Shown piece after piece: positions 54,008 to 64,000 of a stretch of 64,000 bases of DNA (within the stretch, counting starts at the first letter, position 1; each line of letters begins with the position of its first letter). The notes below the pieces were generated by a model. It saw only the letters and a list, made by a program, of their open reading frames with translations. It had not been told where the DNA came from and made no database searches. The stretch is from Podospora comata. Its lineage: Eukaryota > Ascomycota > Sordariomycetes > Sordariales > Podosporaceae. The stretch is taken from positions 2,170,001-2,234,000 of the forward strand of contig CP071497.1 in the NCBI GenBank assembly GCA_017354895.1. The letters are read 5' to 3'. Made by a program: the position numbers and the translations under genes.

Positions 54008-57000
54008 ATGACCGGCGTCGGTGCCTTTCCTCAGACCCCCGTGGCACCCCGAGTAGGGCGTGCCCGGCCAACTCCCTTCAACAACAATCTTCCGCCAACC
54101 CTCCAACACCAGCCCCGACGACCACCGGCAAACCCCAATCCGCTGCCCGTGGCTCCCCAAGCAGGCGGCGCACCCCCCACTGCCAACCCTCCCGTCATTC
54201 CATTAAACATCCTCGATGCCCCGACACAGCGTCTGTACGCGGTTGCCGTCTATGCTGCGCTCTTGGCATGGAAGTTCTACGACTGGGCCGGCGTGGTGGA
54301 GGAGGACACCGAGTCCTTGTGGCTGTTTCTCAAATGGGTTGCCATAGATTGCGCCTTCTTGTTCGGCCTGCCAGAGCTTAGGATACCATGGCTGGAACTA
54401 TCGCAGCCCTTCGTTATATCGGCCTTCTTTATTCACGCCTTCATTGACTGGTCCTTGATGTTCAACCTTGGGGTATGTTGTGTCCGTCTTCCAGGGAGGT
54501 GTTTTGGTACTGACTTTGGGTCTTGAACAGTTTGGTTGGCAGGGATGGATCATCGGAATTGTCAAGATGTTTTATGATCGCGAACTAGCTATTTCTGAGC
54601 ACAACGTCAAGCTTTCCAGCATTATTCACAACCACTCGCTCATCATGGGCAAGCAAATCATCAACATTCTCCCCGAGGGCTCAGCGGTGCTCAACCCCGA
54701 ACGACACCCGCTCTGCTTGAGCAGTGACCAGAAGACCGCGCTCATCCCCATGTTTTTCAACGCTACCATTCCGGTCGAAGTCGAGCTGCTTCGCACCGAT
54801 CTCGAAACGGGTCATCAAGAGTCCATCAAGCTCGGCCGAGTGCATCTTAGGGATATCGAACGAAAGGCCAAGAAGAATAGCGACCTTGATGATATGCAGT
54901 CTGTGGTCCACTTTGAATATCCTGCCAAGAAGCCTGGCGCCTACCAACTCGGAAAAGTTCTGGACGAGTACAAGTTGGAGGTGCAGCGTCCTGGTCCCCC
55001 AACCTTTGTCGTGCCTTGCCCAAAGGCTTGGGTTGGGCCCATGACAACCCCTGGAAGGTGTCTCGCTGATCTCTCGGATCTGACTCTTCAGGTGGAAGGT
55101 ACTCCGCCCCTCAAGATCACTTACAGCCGTGCCATCAATGGCAAGGATGTCAGCTTTCACTTTCAGAGCTTGCAGCCCGAGGGATTCACGAGTCCTCTCG
55201 GCGCCATACGGCCCACGAGTCTGGTGCAGGATGACGATGAAGACATCTCCTGGGCCAGGCCCCAGCGCGTTCCTGTCAGTGTCAACGAGTCCATGTACGC
55301 CAGCGGAAAGTGGCAGTACTCTGTTGACGAGGTCCAGGACGGATTTGGGAACGTTGTTAAGTACATTTCCCCTTCGGAAGATCCAGAAGGCAAAGCCAAG
55401 CCCAAGGAACTGGTCCAGGACTTCCTCGTCAAAGAACGCCCAATCCTTAAACTTGATGGGTGTGATCTGAGGAACCCGTTAAGGGCTGCCAGGGGTGACT
55501 CCAAGGAGCTGCCGGTCAAGTTTGGGATTGGCGGTACGCCTGATTCAACAGCGCACAGTCTGAGCTGGCTTTTCTCGCCCATAGACACCCTTACAGATAC
55601 CGGAGATCACGGAGATGTGGTTTCGGTTGGCACCTTCAATGCTAAAAACGCCAGGGACAAACCAAGGATCTCTGCTCCCGGTCTTTACACTCTCAAGTCT
55701 GTATCTTCCGGTGGATGTGAGGGTGAAGTGCGGGAGCCATCCTCCTGCTTGCTTTTGAATCCTCTCGAACCAAAACTTTCACTGCGTTCAGAAGAAATTC
55801 CAGACACATGTGCTGGCAACTCGATCGGTCTCCAGGTGGACCTTCACTTGATTGGCACTCCACCGTTCATCCTTCGATACGATATCATTGAAAACGGAAA
55901 AGCGAGACACGCGGACCCGGTTAAGATCCCTGGCCTGCGCCACCAGATGGAGTTGATCCCCAGCGTTTCCGGGCACCACAAGTACATCTTCACTCATATC
56001 AGTGACGATGTCTACAAGGGAGTCAAACTTTCGGGCCCAGAATTCACCCTGGAGCAGGATGTCAAGCCGCAGGCGAGCGCTATTCTCCAGCAGACCATCG
56101 GTAAAAAGGCTTGCTTGGGAGACCACGTGACGGCGGACGTCATGCTCCTGGGAGACGCACCCTTCACTTTGGAATGGGAAATCATCCACGATGGAAAGAG
56201 AAAGGCCCACAAGGCTACCAACATTGAAGGGAATGAGTACCAAATCTCGACGCCGCCTTTGACCCAGGGTGGCGAGTACACTCTGGCATTGAGCAGCGTG
56301 CAGGACAAGAGAGGCTGCCGCAACTTTTTGAAGCAAGAGCTGAAGATCTCGGTACGTCGCCAAAGCCCAAGGGCTGCGTTTGGCCAGATTGAGCACAAGC
56401 GCAAGATCACGGGTGTCGAGGGCTCGCCCCTTAGCCTGCCTTTGAGGCTCACTGGTGAGGGACCCTGGAAGGTCTCGTACATCAAGCTCAACGACGACGC
56501 GGCTACGCGCCAAGAGAGGACTGTCAGAAACGACAATGGTTATCTTTCGGTCCGGGAACGTGGTACCTACCAGCTTGTGGATGTTTGGGACAACCAATGC
56601 CATGGTGTTATTGACCCCAAGACCTCCACATTTGAGGTCGACTGGTTCTCTCGCCCCGACATGTCTGTGCTGCTCTCTCACGGCGTTCAGCGAACGGAGA
56701 CTGGATACCGCCTGGAAGATGTCTGCGAAGGTGATGTGTCTGGTTTCGAGGTGGGCATGAAGGGTAAGTCGATACTCCATCACTGTGGTAATTTGATCAA
56801 CTGTTAACTTGTCATAGGAACTCCCCCATTCTCGATTGAGTACGAGATTCGCCACAAGCCCCCTCAAGGATCAGCGTCTGCTGCCAAGAAGAAGTTTGAT
56901 GTCGCCTTGAGAAAGGAATCAATCCAAGCCGACACATCCAAGGCCGGCACATACACGTACAAGTTCACGGCGTTGGAAGACCACCTGTACAACAGCGATC

Positions 57001-57935
57001 GCAACTTCAAGCCCGTGCTCGTAGAGCAGAAGGTCAACAGCAAGCCCACGGCGGCATTTGCCAAACCTGGACAAACCTTCAAGTATTGCAAGTCCGAGCA
57101 GGGTGCGGAAGAAGGAATCCCTGTCGTCCTCTCAGGTGTGCCTCCATTTTCTCTGGAGGTCGAGATCAAGCACCAAAGCGCCGCCCTCCCCGAGATTTAC
57201 CGGACCCCCGTCATCAACTCGAACACGTACGAAATCCAGATCCCTCGGCATCAGCTTCGCCTTGGTACCCAGAACATCCGCATCCGCGATGTCAAGGATG
57301 GCAGCGGCTGCCACTCGGCCACAGCCAACATTGGCGGTCCTTCGATCCAGGTGCAGCTCTTTGAGGCGCCCACCATCTACCCGCTCGAGACACGCACCGA
57401 CTACTGCGTGGGTGAGCGTATCTCGTACACCTTGTCAGGCAGCCCACCATTCGACGTCTGGTATACCTTTGACGGCGTCGAGCGCAAAGCCAAGTCAACC
57501 ACGACTAACTTCCGTCGCGTGGCCGAGTCGCCTGGTGAGTTTGTCATCACAACCATTTCAGACAAGTCGTCCGAGTGCAAGGCGCCTGTCAATGTGGCCA
57601 AGACGATCCACCCCATGCCGGCCGTCAAGATCAGCAGGGGCAAGAACGCTCGCGTTGATATCCACGAAGGTGGAGAGGTGGAGATTCTGTTCGAGTTCTG
57701 GGGCACGCCTCCGTTTGAGTTTACGTATACTCGTAGCACGAACGCGAAGAAGGGACAGAAGAGTGTTGTGTTGGAGACGAGGCACGATATTAGCCACGAG
57801 CACAGCAAGGTCATCCGGGCGAGCCAGGAGGGCACGTACGAGGTTGTGGCCATCAAGGATAAGTTTTGCGCTTTTTCGACGATGGGGGGAGATGAGAAGG
57901 GTGATAGGAAGGGACAGAAGAAGCTGGGGTATTGA
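54008..57935 (+). CDS. POM152: Nuclear pore membrane nucleoporin POM152
   Basis: Integral membrane ring component of the nuclear pore complex, which in yeast forms the lumenal ring with Pom34 and Ndc1. Exons 54008-54472, 54531-56763 and 56818-57935 give 1271 aa, close to the family length. The N-terminal about 70 residues are Pro-rich and pore-facing. Three hydrophobic segments lie between about residues 75 and 165 ([38 protein letters not shown]). After [18 protein letters not shown] comes a long lumenal part built of Ig-like repeats. Each repeat is marked by a xPPF or xPF strand: [50 protein letters not shown] and [10 protein letters not shown], plus TPPLKITYS. Introns are 58 and 54 bp with matching phases. 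Confidence 0.96.
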
Positions 57936-58421
57936 TGGGAGGCGTGTAGGGGGAGGGGGGGTGAATGTGAATGGTGGGTGGACTGGTGGATGTAGGACTG
58001 GGTTTGGGAGGAAGCGCTTGACAAAAGAAATTGGTATTTTATCTTGGGGGTTTTTGTCACATTTTTTTTTATTTTCTGGGATTGTAACTGAATGAGGTAA
58101 ACCATAGCATGGCGTTTTTGTGGGAAATTGAAATGGGTGATGTTGGTATTTATGGGGGTTGGGGGAGAATAGAACTTGGTGACTGGTGTTTGTTCAGATG
58201 AATCCGATGCTTGTTGTCTGTCAGTGGTTTGGGACACCTAGGCGGAAGTACCTACTAGCATGACGATGATAGCAGATGAAGATCGGGGCCCAGCAATTTG
58301 GAATAAGGTCTGAAGCCTTGATTTTGTTCCCCCGCAGGATTTGTGGGCCAGTTGTAGGATGAACTTTGATGATCGACTTTGAGCACTCGACCAACTCGTT
58401 TACAAAAACCTGACAAAAACA
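57936..58421. other. Intergenic downstream of POM152
   Basis: About 490 bp with the presumed POM152 3' UTR. The long minus-strand frame that crosses the POM152 end is an antisense shadow. Confidence 0.55.
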
Positions 58422-58742
58422 ATGAGCCGCACCGACCCAAACAGAGACCATCTCGATGGTCAAACCGCACCTGGAAATGTGAACCCCCAGCCCGACTCAG
58501 TGTTGTCAAATGTGTCCGCACCATCAACACCATCGAGACCACCTACTCCCTTTGACACCCCCTGGCCCATCTGCCTCCCATCTTCACTCCCGTCTTCTGG
58601 TTTTTTTCTTGTGGGCTGCTTTTCTCTGGGCGGGTTGTTGTTTACCTATATTTGTGAGATCCGGGATTTGCTGCTGCCGGTCATTTTGAGGGGAGGGAGG
58701 TTGTCACTGTTTCTGGAAAGGGAGTTTGAGGATATGGGATAA
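58422..58742 (+). CDS. Possible small membrane protein, unknown (106 aa)
   Basis: ATG in a fair context (AACAATGAGC) starts a 106-codon frame. The N-terminal half is polar and Pro/Ser/Asp-rich (SAPSTPSRPPTPFDTPWP); one hydrophobic span (GFFLVGCFSLGGLLFTYIC) follows, then DLLLPVILRGGRLSLFLERE. A TAA ends it, but the same frame continues open and Trp-rich for about 38 codons into a G-rich tract, so the end may be eroded or the frame fortuitous. I do not recognise a family. Confidence 0.35.
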   Translation: MSRTDPNRDHLDGQTAPGNVNPQPDSVLSNVSAPSTPSRPPTPFDTPWPICLPSSLPSSGFFLVGCFSLGGLLFTYICEIRDLLLPVILRGGRLSLFLEREFEDMG

Positions 58743-58995
58743 TGGTGGGAGAAGGGGGTGTATGTGTGGTTGCCTGGTGTACGGTGGTTGTTGTTTGGGG
58801 GGGGGGGTCGGTGTATGATGTTGGGGGGGGTTGGGGTTTGGTTTTTGAGTGGGTGGTAGCTTTGGGGCTTGAGGGGGATTAGGTGGGTTGTTCAAGGGGG
58901 AAGGAGGAGGTAGTTGAAGAGGGGGAAGGGGAGGATGGGTATGTTCCTTTGGGGTTGGTGGTTTATTTGAGGTTGGGGGGGGTGAGGGTGTTGTG
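58741..58995 (+). other. G-rich, quadruplex-prone tract
   Basis: The plus strand is dominated by G and T, with many runs of four or more G, including runs of about 13 G near 58795-58807 and eight near 58825 and 58975. The spacing of G runs fits intramolecular G-quadruplex rules on the plus strand. The minus strand reads as a Pro/Thr-rich frame, which is an effect of composition. Confidence 0.6.
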
Positions 58996-61323
58996 GTTTT
59001 GGGTAAGTGAACCAGGACCTTGTAAGAGATCGCAGAGCACAGACGAGGAAACAGTTTGTTCATCGTGATTTATTGTGTGTACTTTTCGTTCATGCCGCTG
59101 TCAACATGCTCAATTGTTCACTTCGCCCCCACCAATCAAAGTTCAAAACACAATCTCATCTCTTGTTTCCCATCGAAAAGCCGTATGACAACTCAACCGG
59201 TAGACAGCCTCGGCGCACCCACCCATCAGATACTCCTTGATCTCAGGCCTCTTCATCAATTTGTCATCCATTGAACAGTCCCCCATCAGCCATCATCACA
59301 ACCCCTTCATCAGAACACTTCCCATAAGAATAGACTCCACCAGAACACCCTTCATCAAAAACACCCTCCATCAAAACACCCTTCATCAAAAACACCCTCC
59401 ATCAAAACATCCTCCATCAAACAGCCGTTTTTCCAGAACCTCATCACAGACAACTGGCCCCATCGAAATTCCACCACCAAATACCCGTCATTGAACTCGC
59501 TCCCATCTGGGGAATGTCTGCTTGTGGGAATCGCCGTGTCGTCTCATTATTCATACCAGAGTCGTTAATAAGGACACATCGAGATGATTCTGGCTGTCAG
59601 ACATACCTGTAGTAAGCCCCAACGGCTTCCACTCGAGAGAACCATCCCGTAATCGAAGACCTTGTGATGTTGGCCAGCAAGGGACAAATGCACGTATCTT
59701 GTAGCTGATGATTCGACAACGATTTGATACAAAAAAAGCTGTTCGCCCACCCACCCTGTCTAGCCGACCGACTACCCACCCCAATCCAGCGAGCCGAGTC
59801 CAGGTAAGTGTCCCGAGCCCGCAACTAGTGGTGGGCAGCCACGTCGTTTAGGAGTCGTAGAAGGTTCCACTTAAGGAGAGCTCTGCAACATCCGTGACGG
59901 TGAGGCCAGGATGGAGTTTGCTGCAGCCGTGTAATGCTTCAGACACCACCCTTCCGCGAAAGTACCAGGCGACATCGAAGTCTGGATATGTGGGTCATGA
60001 GGCATCAGTGTCACCAATTCCAAAGCCACACCGAGGGAGGGGAGGACCAAGGTGGCCGTACCCCACACGATGAGCCAGTGGGCTGGGTCCTCCGCCGAGC
60101 CAGACGTTCACAGAGCTACACAACGATAGACCCCCGTAAGGGGCAAGGTAATGATACTGCTGGAAAGGAGGAACACAAAAAGGGCGTAGCAAACACGTTG
60201 CCCACGCGTGCCAGAAGAAGGGGAAGAGAAAGATGGCATTCTTGCTTTCGGTAGCTGGCAAAGAGAGAAAAGAGAAGAGAAAATGTGACAAGGCCGGAGA
60301 CTTGGGTTTTGAAGCCGCTCTGGAAGCATGCTCGTTCTTGCTGTTTCCTATTACTGAGGTCATTTTGGTCCCCGCTTGCAGGCGTAATTCCTTCCCCAGT
60401 ACGTCGAACTTCGCTGGGAGTTCTCCGAATCGTCCGTTGGTGGGAAGTGATGGGGAATGGAAGTCACAAATCTGAAAATCCGTGAGGAAAGAACAGAGCA
60501 GGACACCGGGTGGTCTTTGGTCCCGAGGGTAAGTCCCATTGCATGTATTGCCCTCCTGTCTGCGGAAAGCACCCCTGAGCTGTAATTGAAGCATGGCTTG
60601 GGACCATCAAATCCTGGGTTGGCCACATTTCTCCAGGCAGAAGATATGACCGCGTAAATGTTGAACTCCGTGATAGTTCAAGATAACCTAAAGAAAGTCA
60701 CTACATACTCTGGAAGATGTCAAAGAAAATTGAAACCATATTCGGACCATCAGGTAGCAGCCAGACAGATTTAGTGATAGGTGCTAACCTCAAACTTGGG
60801 CAAACAATCATGGCACTTTTGGTTATGCACGGATAGAGAAAGAGGGAATTCAAAGTTCGGTTTTCCAAAAATTTTGAGTTCACAGCTGGCTTCTTTGCAA
60901 GCTTTGGCACATTTTGCCAGGTGGGCTGAAAGCTTTTTTCACTACTCAATCGAATTCCCGACAATCTTTCCGAGGTTTAAAGGCGTTTCAAATTGCTGAG
61001 ACGACCTCGGCCCTTGAGAAAGCGACTGCAAACAAGGAGCGAGCCTCTGAAAAGCCGATCCGAGTTCAGAGCACAGAGAAGAACTCGATGGTGACAACCT
61101 ATCTCGACCTCACCTCGGATCATGATACTGCCACAATCAACAGCGGCATCACACACACCCCTCAAACAACAAAAGACAGTTCTCATCTCTTGCTTCGAGT
61201 AGTAATGAAAAACTCGACACAAAGGCCCCGGGTGACACAACCAGTGACCTCCCCCAACCAAATACCCCATCATCACCAGCACCGCCGCCCCCCGAATCAA
61301 CACTACGACAACGATGGAAAGCC
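58743..61323. other. Gene-poor region with G-rich tract and tandem repeat
   Basis: About 2.6 kb with a strand-asymmetric G-rich stretch (58741-58995) and a short tandem repeat (59305-59425), each listed separately. A 199-codon minus frame (59995-60594) lacks conserved-looking sequence and is not called. Confidence 0.5.
59305..59425. repeat. Short imperfect tandem repeat, unit about 15-16 bp
   Basis: Six or seven imperfect copies of a CATCAAAACACCCTT-like unit, alternating CCTTCATC and CCTCCATC variants. It is non-coding as far as can be seen. Confidence 0.8.
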
Positions 61324-61743
61324 ATGACCAATGTCCTCCTCACACCCTACAAAATCCCCGGCCCGCCCCCTCCCCCCCCCTCGCACCCCCCAGCGACAGA
61401 CCCTCCTCAACATCCTCATCGCGCTCGTCTTCTGGTTCAACATATCGCTCATATTCTGTGGTCTACGCCTTCTCCTGCCCATGGATTTCGACAAAGACAC
61501 GGCCAGTCTTACGAAGCTGCACGGGCGGATTTGTTGCAAGGTATTACAGGAGGGACAGTTCTCGACCTGGTGCTCTTGGGGGTGTGGTACCTGGCGGGGG
61601 GCTGGCAGATTTGGGGGGTGAGGTTTGCGAGGGAGCGGATGGCGGTGTGGAGGGGGTGGGAGGGGAAGGTTGGAATGGGGGAGGTGGAGAGGAGGTGTAG
61701 GGGGGTGTATGGGCCTTTGGAGATTTTGGTGGAGGAGTTGTAG
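61324..61743 (+). CDS. Doubtful small membrane protein, possibly frameshifted
   Basis: An open frame continues upstream of the ATG at 61324 for about 60 codons (SSLASSSNEKLDTKAPGD, PPESTLRQRWKAMTNVLLTP) and ends at 61743 with a plausible tail (VLDLVLLGVWYLAGGWQIWG, CRGVYGPLEILVEEL). Its middle is Pro/His-rich, whereas the neighbouring frame over 61381-61520 reads like a natural membrane segment (TLLNILIALVFWFNISLIF, LPMDFDKDTASLTKL). A C-homopolymer stretch near 61360-61390 is where the two frames part, so a frameshift (assembly error or real) is suspected. No splice pair reconciles the frames. Family unknown. Confidence 0.3.
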   Translation: MTNVLLTPYKIPGPPPPPPSHPPATDPPQHPHRARLLVQHIAHILWSTPSPAHGFRQRHGQSYEAARADLLQGITGGTVLDLVLLGVWYLAGGWQIWGVRFARERMAVWRGWEGKVGMGEVERRCRGVYGPLEILVEEL

Positions 61744-62449
61744 AGGGGGTGGTTGGGGGATCCTTGGGAGGGGGAGAGGGGAAAGGGGGAGGGGGAGGGT
61801 TGGAAGTTGGGATGTGTTTGGCTGCTATTGGACTTTACTCTCTCTTTATTGTCGTTATGTGTATATCGAGAAAAGGTGCTTCACGTCAAGGTAATCAACT
61901 GTCTTTCTCTCTTTCAAAAAAGGGTTTTGATCAGATGATGGGAGAAGAAGGCTCTCTGGAACATAACTGGAAAGCATGCTGTTGGAGAAGGTACGAGTGC
62001 GGACAGACCGTGGGCGAGAGACAGGGCAGTGCCGACGTCAGTCTTTCGGCAAGGCTCTGTCTTGTCGTGCCGACTACCAGATTGTTGGGTAAGGCTGGAC
62101 TGATGGGAGATGAAATCAGATTATCAGTTTCTCCATGTGCCATCAGTCAGGCGTCCAAGAGATGGATTGGTCTGTGCTTCTGTGCATCGTATTCAGGGGG
62201 GGGGGCATGCGATTGGTTGTTGGAAGAGTGAGGCACTGGACGTGTGTGGCTTACCACCTTTGCTGCATGTGGACGCACGTCTTTGGGGATGGGAAAATCG
62301 CGAGATACGATGAGGGTGTTGTTGCGGCTGAAATAGGATGAATATGGAAATGTATATATCTCGCTCATGACGCCCACTGCGGCATGGGGTGAGGAGTAGC
62401 GATTTGGTCATACTCAACCACCACTGAGCACCACAAGATCGAAACCACG
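61744..62449. promoter_or_regulatory. Intergenic upstream of the RTA1-like gene
   Basis: About 700 bp with a G-rich start (61740-61800) and no supported gene; it should contain the promoter of the gene starting at 62450. Confidence 0.5.
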
Positions 62450-63649
62450 ATGGAGTCAGGAGAATACGGTATGTTTTCTCTGGATGGAGTTTGTCCGTGC
62501 TTACTTACAACCAAGTCAATAGTCCCTGGCAGTGTGTACTTTTACGCCCCCAATAAGGGAGCTGCCATCTTCTTCGCCATAGCCTTTGCTTTCTCTGGCT
62601 TTTACCACATCTACCAGTGCATGTACGAACAGGATTCAACTATACCTGTCATCACTTACCAATACTGATCGTGAACACCAGCCACTACAAGAGCTGGCGC
62701 CTAACCGGCCTCTATGTGTTCTGCGCCGTCCTATTCGCCGGGGGCTTCGTCGTCCGCGCCTGGGGAGCCTTTGACTACACCAACCTCGTCAAGTACATAG
62801 TCAGTGTTTGCCTCATCTACGGCTCGCCGTACGTTGTTGACACCCCATCCTCTCTCCTCGCCCCCTCCCCCAAATCTACACATTCCGCTAACCTGCACCA
62901 CCCCCTTCAGACCCCTCCTGGAGCTCGCAAACTACAACATACTCGGCAGAATCCTCTACTATGCCCCCTACCACTCCCCCATCCACCCCGGCCGGGTAAT
63001 CACCACCTTCGCCTTCATCTCCGCCGTCATCGAAGCCCTCAACGGCAACGGCGTCCCCCTAACAGCAAACCAATCCCTCGCCCCCTGGCGCCAAGACATC
63101 GGCCGCGCCCTCCTCAAAGCATCCCTCCTCATCCAAGTCTTCGTCATCACCCTCTTCATCCTCCTAGCAGCCATCTTCCACCGCCGCTGTTATAAGTCAG
63201 GGATGCGCAACGCCAAACTCTACAACCCGCTCTACACGCTCTACATCACCACCGCGTTGCTCTTTGCAAGGACAATCTTCCGGGTGGTGGAGTACTGGTC
63301 CATCGCTGAGCATGATTACTGGAAGCCGGGGTTTGATCCCAAGAGTTTGAGCCCGGCGATCAGATATGAGAGTTTTTTTTATGTGTTTGAGGCGATGCTG
63401 ATGTTGATTAATCGTGTGCTGCTGAATGTAAGGCATCCGAGGATGTGGCTGCCAAAGAGCACAAAGATGTACTTGTCTAGGGCGGATGGGGCGACGGAGA
63501 TTGACGGGCCGGGGTATAAGGACGGGAGGCCGTTTTGGGTGACGCTTGTTGATCCTTTTGATGTGCATGGGTTGTTGGGTGGGAGGAAGAAGGGTGGTGA
63601 CTTTTGGGATGGGGATGGGGAACAACGGAGGGGGAAGGATGGGTGTTGA
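62450..63649 (+). CDS. RTA1-like seven-helix membrane protein
   Basis: Fungus-specific family (RTA1/RSB1/RTM1) of seven-span plasma-membrane proteins linked to lipid or sphingoid-base efflux and to resistance to toxic compounds. Exons 62450-62468, 62523-62622, 62682-62828 and 62911-63649 give 334 aa. The 19-nt first exon encodes MESGEY. Family signatures are VPGSVYFYAPNKGAAIFFAI, HYKSWRLTGLYVFC, GGFVVRAWGAFD, PLLELANYNILGRILYYAP, IEALNGNGVPLTAN, ARTIFRVVEYWS and a final YVFEAMLMLINRVLLNVRHP with cytoplasmic tail. Seven hydrophobic spans can be counted. The substrate is not predictable from sequence. Introns are 54, 59 and 82 bp, with phases that rebuild the conserved blocks. Confidence 0.92.
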
Positions 63650-64000
63650 TGGTTTGGAATTGTTTTGGTCAGGACGAGCGGTGAAGGGAAGGAAGGCAAA
63701 CACTTCTAATCGCTGGTGAGAGGTTCGGTCCGGTGTCTTGGGATTCTCCGTTGGCGTACGGCGTCAAGATGCTTGTTTGCCTGTTTCTTCAAGGGGAACC
63801 GAGATCCGATCGTATAATGCGGTGAGCGGTGAGGCGCCGACGGGGAAGAGGCGGTTTCAGAAGCCTCAAAGGAATCCGCCAGATGAGTGTGTAGTTTTCA
63901 TGGTCTTTTTCTAGAAGCCGCTGCGGTCATAAGGTGGGGTTGAGGGCGGCTTGGTCCCTCGGAAGGATGTATAGACTTTTTGAACGTGCACAAGTCATCG
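63650..64000. other. Intergenic at window edge
   Basis: Presumed 3' UTR of the RTA1-like gene and flanking sequence. No gene seen before the window ends. Confidence 0.5.

Noticed and set aside
57401-58237. 278-codon minus-strand frame overlapping the POM152 3' end
   Set aside because: Half is antisense to the conserved Ig-like repeats of POM152 and the rest is low-complexity 3' flank.
59995-60594. 199-codon minus-strand frame
   Set aside because: Low-information composition, no conserved-looking block, no splice signals or neighbours supporting a gene.

Overview
This window is nuclear DNA of a filamentous ascomycete, most likely of the order Sordariales. The reasons are many short spliceosomal introns (about 50-90 bp, GTRNGT donors, CTAAC/CTGAC branch sites, YAG acceptors), conserved single-copy eukaryotic genes with a strong C-ending codon bias, and fungus-restricted families (YTP1-like, RTA1-like, POM152, complex I 40 kDa subunit, metacaspase with a Pro/Gln/Gly/Tyr-rich N-terminus). 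There are no operons, CRISPR arrays, prophages or intact transposons.

Layout. 1-9.6 kb: a Ser/Pro-rich single-pass membrane protein (-), a conserved-looking unknown protein with a hidden 25-nt first exon (+), and a six-exon metacaspase (-). 9.6-16.6 kb: a gene-poor, more AT-rich stretch. It holds the broken remains of at least one large minus-strand gene (about 12.8-15.3 kb, with a degenerate 21-bp/7-residue tandem repeat) and ends in an intron-bearing tRNA-Ser(UGA). 17.1-20.1 kb: a HAD/'Swiss Army Knife'-type protein with an RGG tail and a BUD20-type zinc-finger ribosome-assembly factor, both (-). 22.2-24.9 kb: mitochondrial aconitase (+) with a 13-nt micro-exon. 25.9-29.3 kb: a rhomboid protease and the GPI-transamidase subunit GAA1, both (+). 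29.7-36.4 kb: RPN9 (-), complex I NUO-40 (+), an EFM5-like lysine methyltransferase (+) and the SAGA deubiquitinase UBP8 (-). 37.4-46.0 kb: a LACTB2-like metallo-beta-lactamase (+), a YTP1-like membrane protein (+) and an FBXO21-like F-box/YccV protein (-). 46.7-53.1 kb: threonyl-tRNA synthetase (+), phosphatidylserine synthase (-) and a UCH-family deubiquitinase (-). 54.0-63.6 kb: nucleoporin POM152 (+), two doubtful small ORFs and an RTA1-like seven-helix membrane protein (+).

Exon models were built by hand from splice signals. In every multi-exon model the exon lengths sum to a multiple of three and the joined protein matches family motifs. The genes are mostly unrelated housekeeping functions, although four ubiquitin/proteasome genes (RPN9, UBP8, the F-box protein, UCH) lie within 24 kb. 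Several gene pairs share divergent promoters (RPN9/NUO-40, UBP8/metallo-beta-lactamase, F-box/ThrRS, UCH/POM152). A consensus GCN4/CPC1 site lies upstream of the threonyl-tRNA synthetase.

I found no convincing new multi-gene system. The most unusual items are the gene relic with its 7-residue repeat, the 135-codon open frame beyond the UCH stop codon, the aconitase micro-exon, and the possible dual-start mitochondrial leader on the metallo-beta-lactamase.
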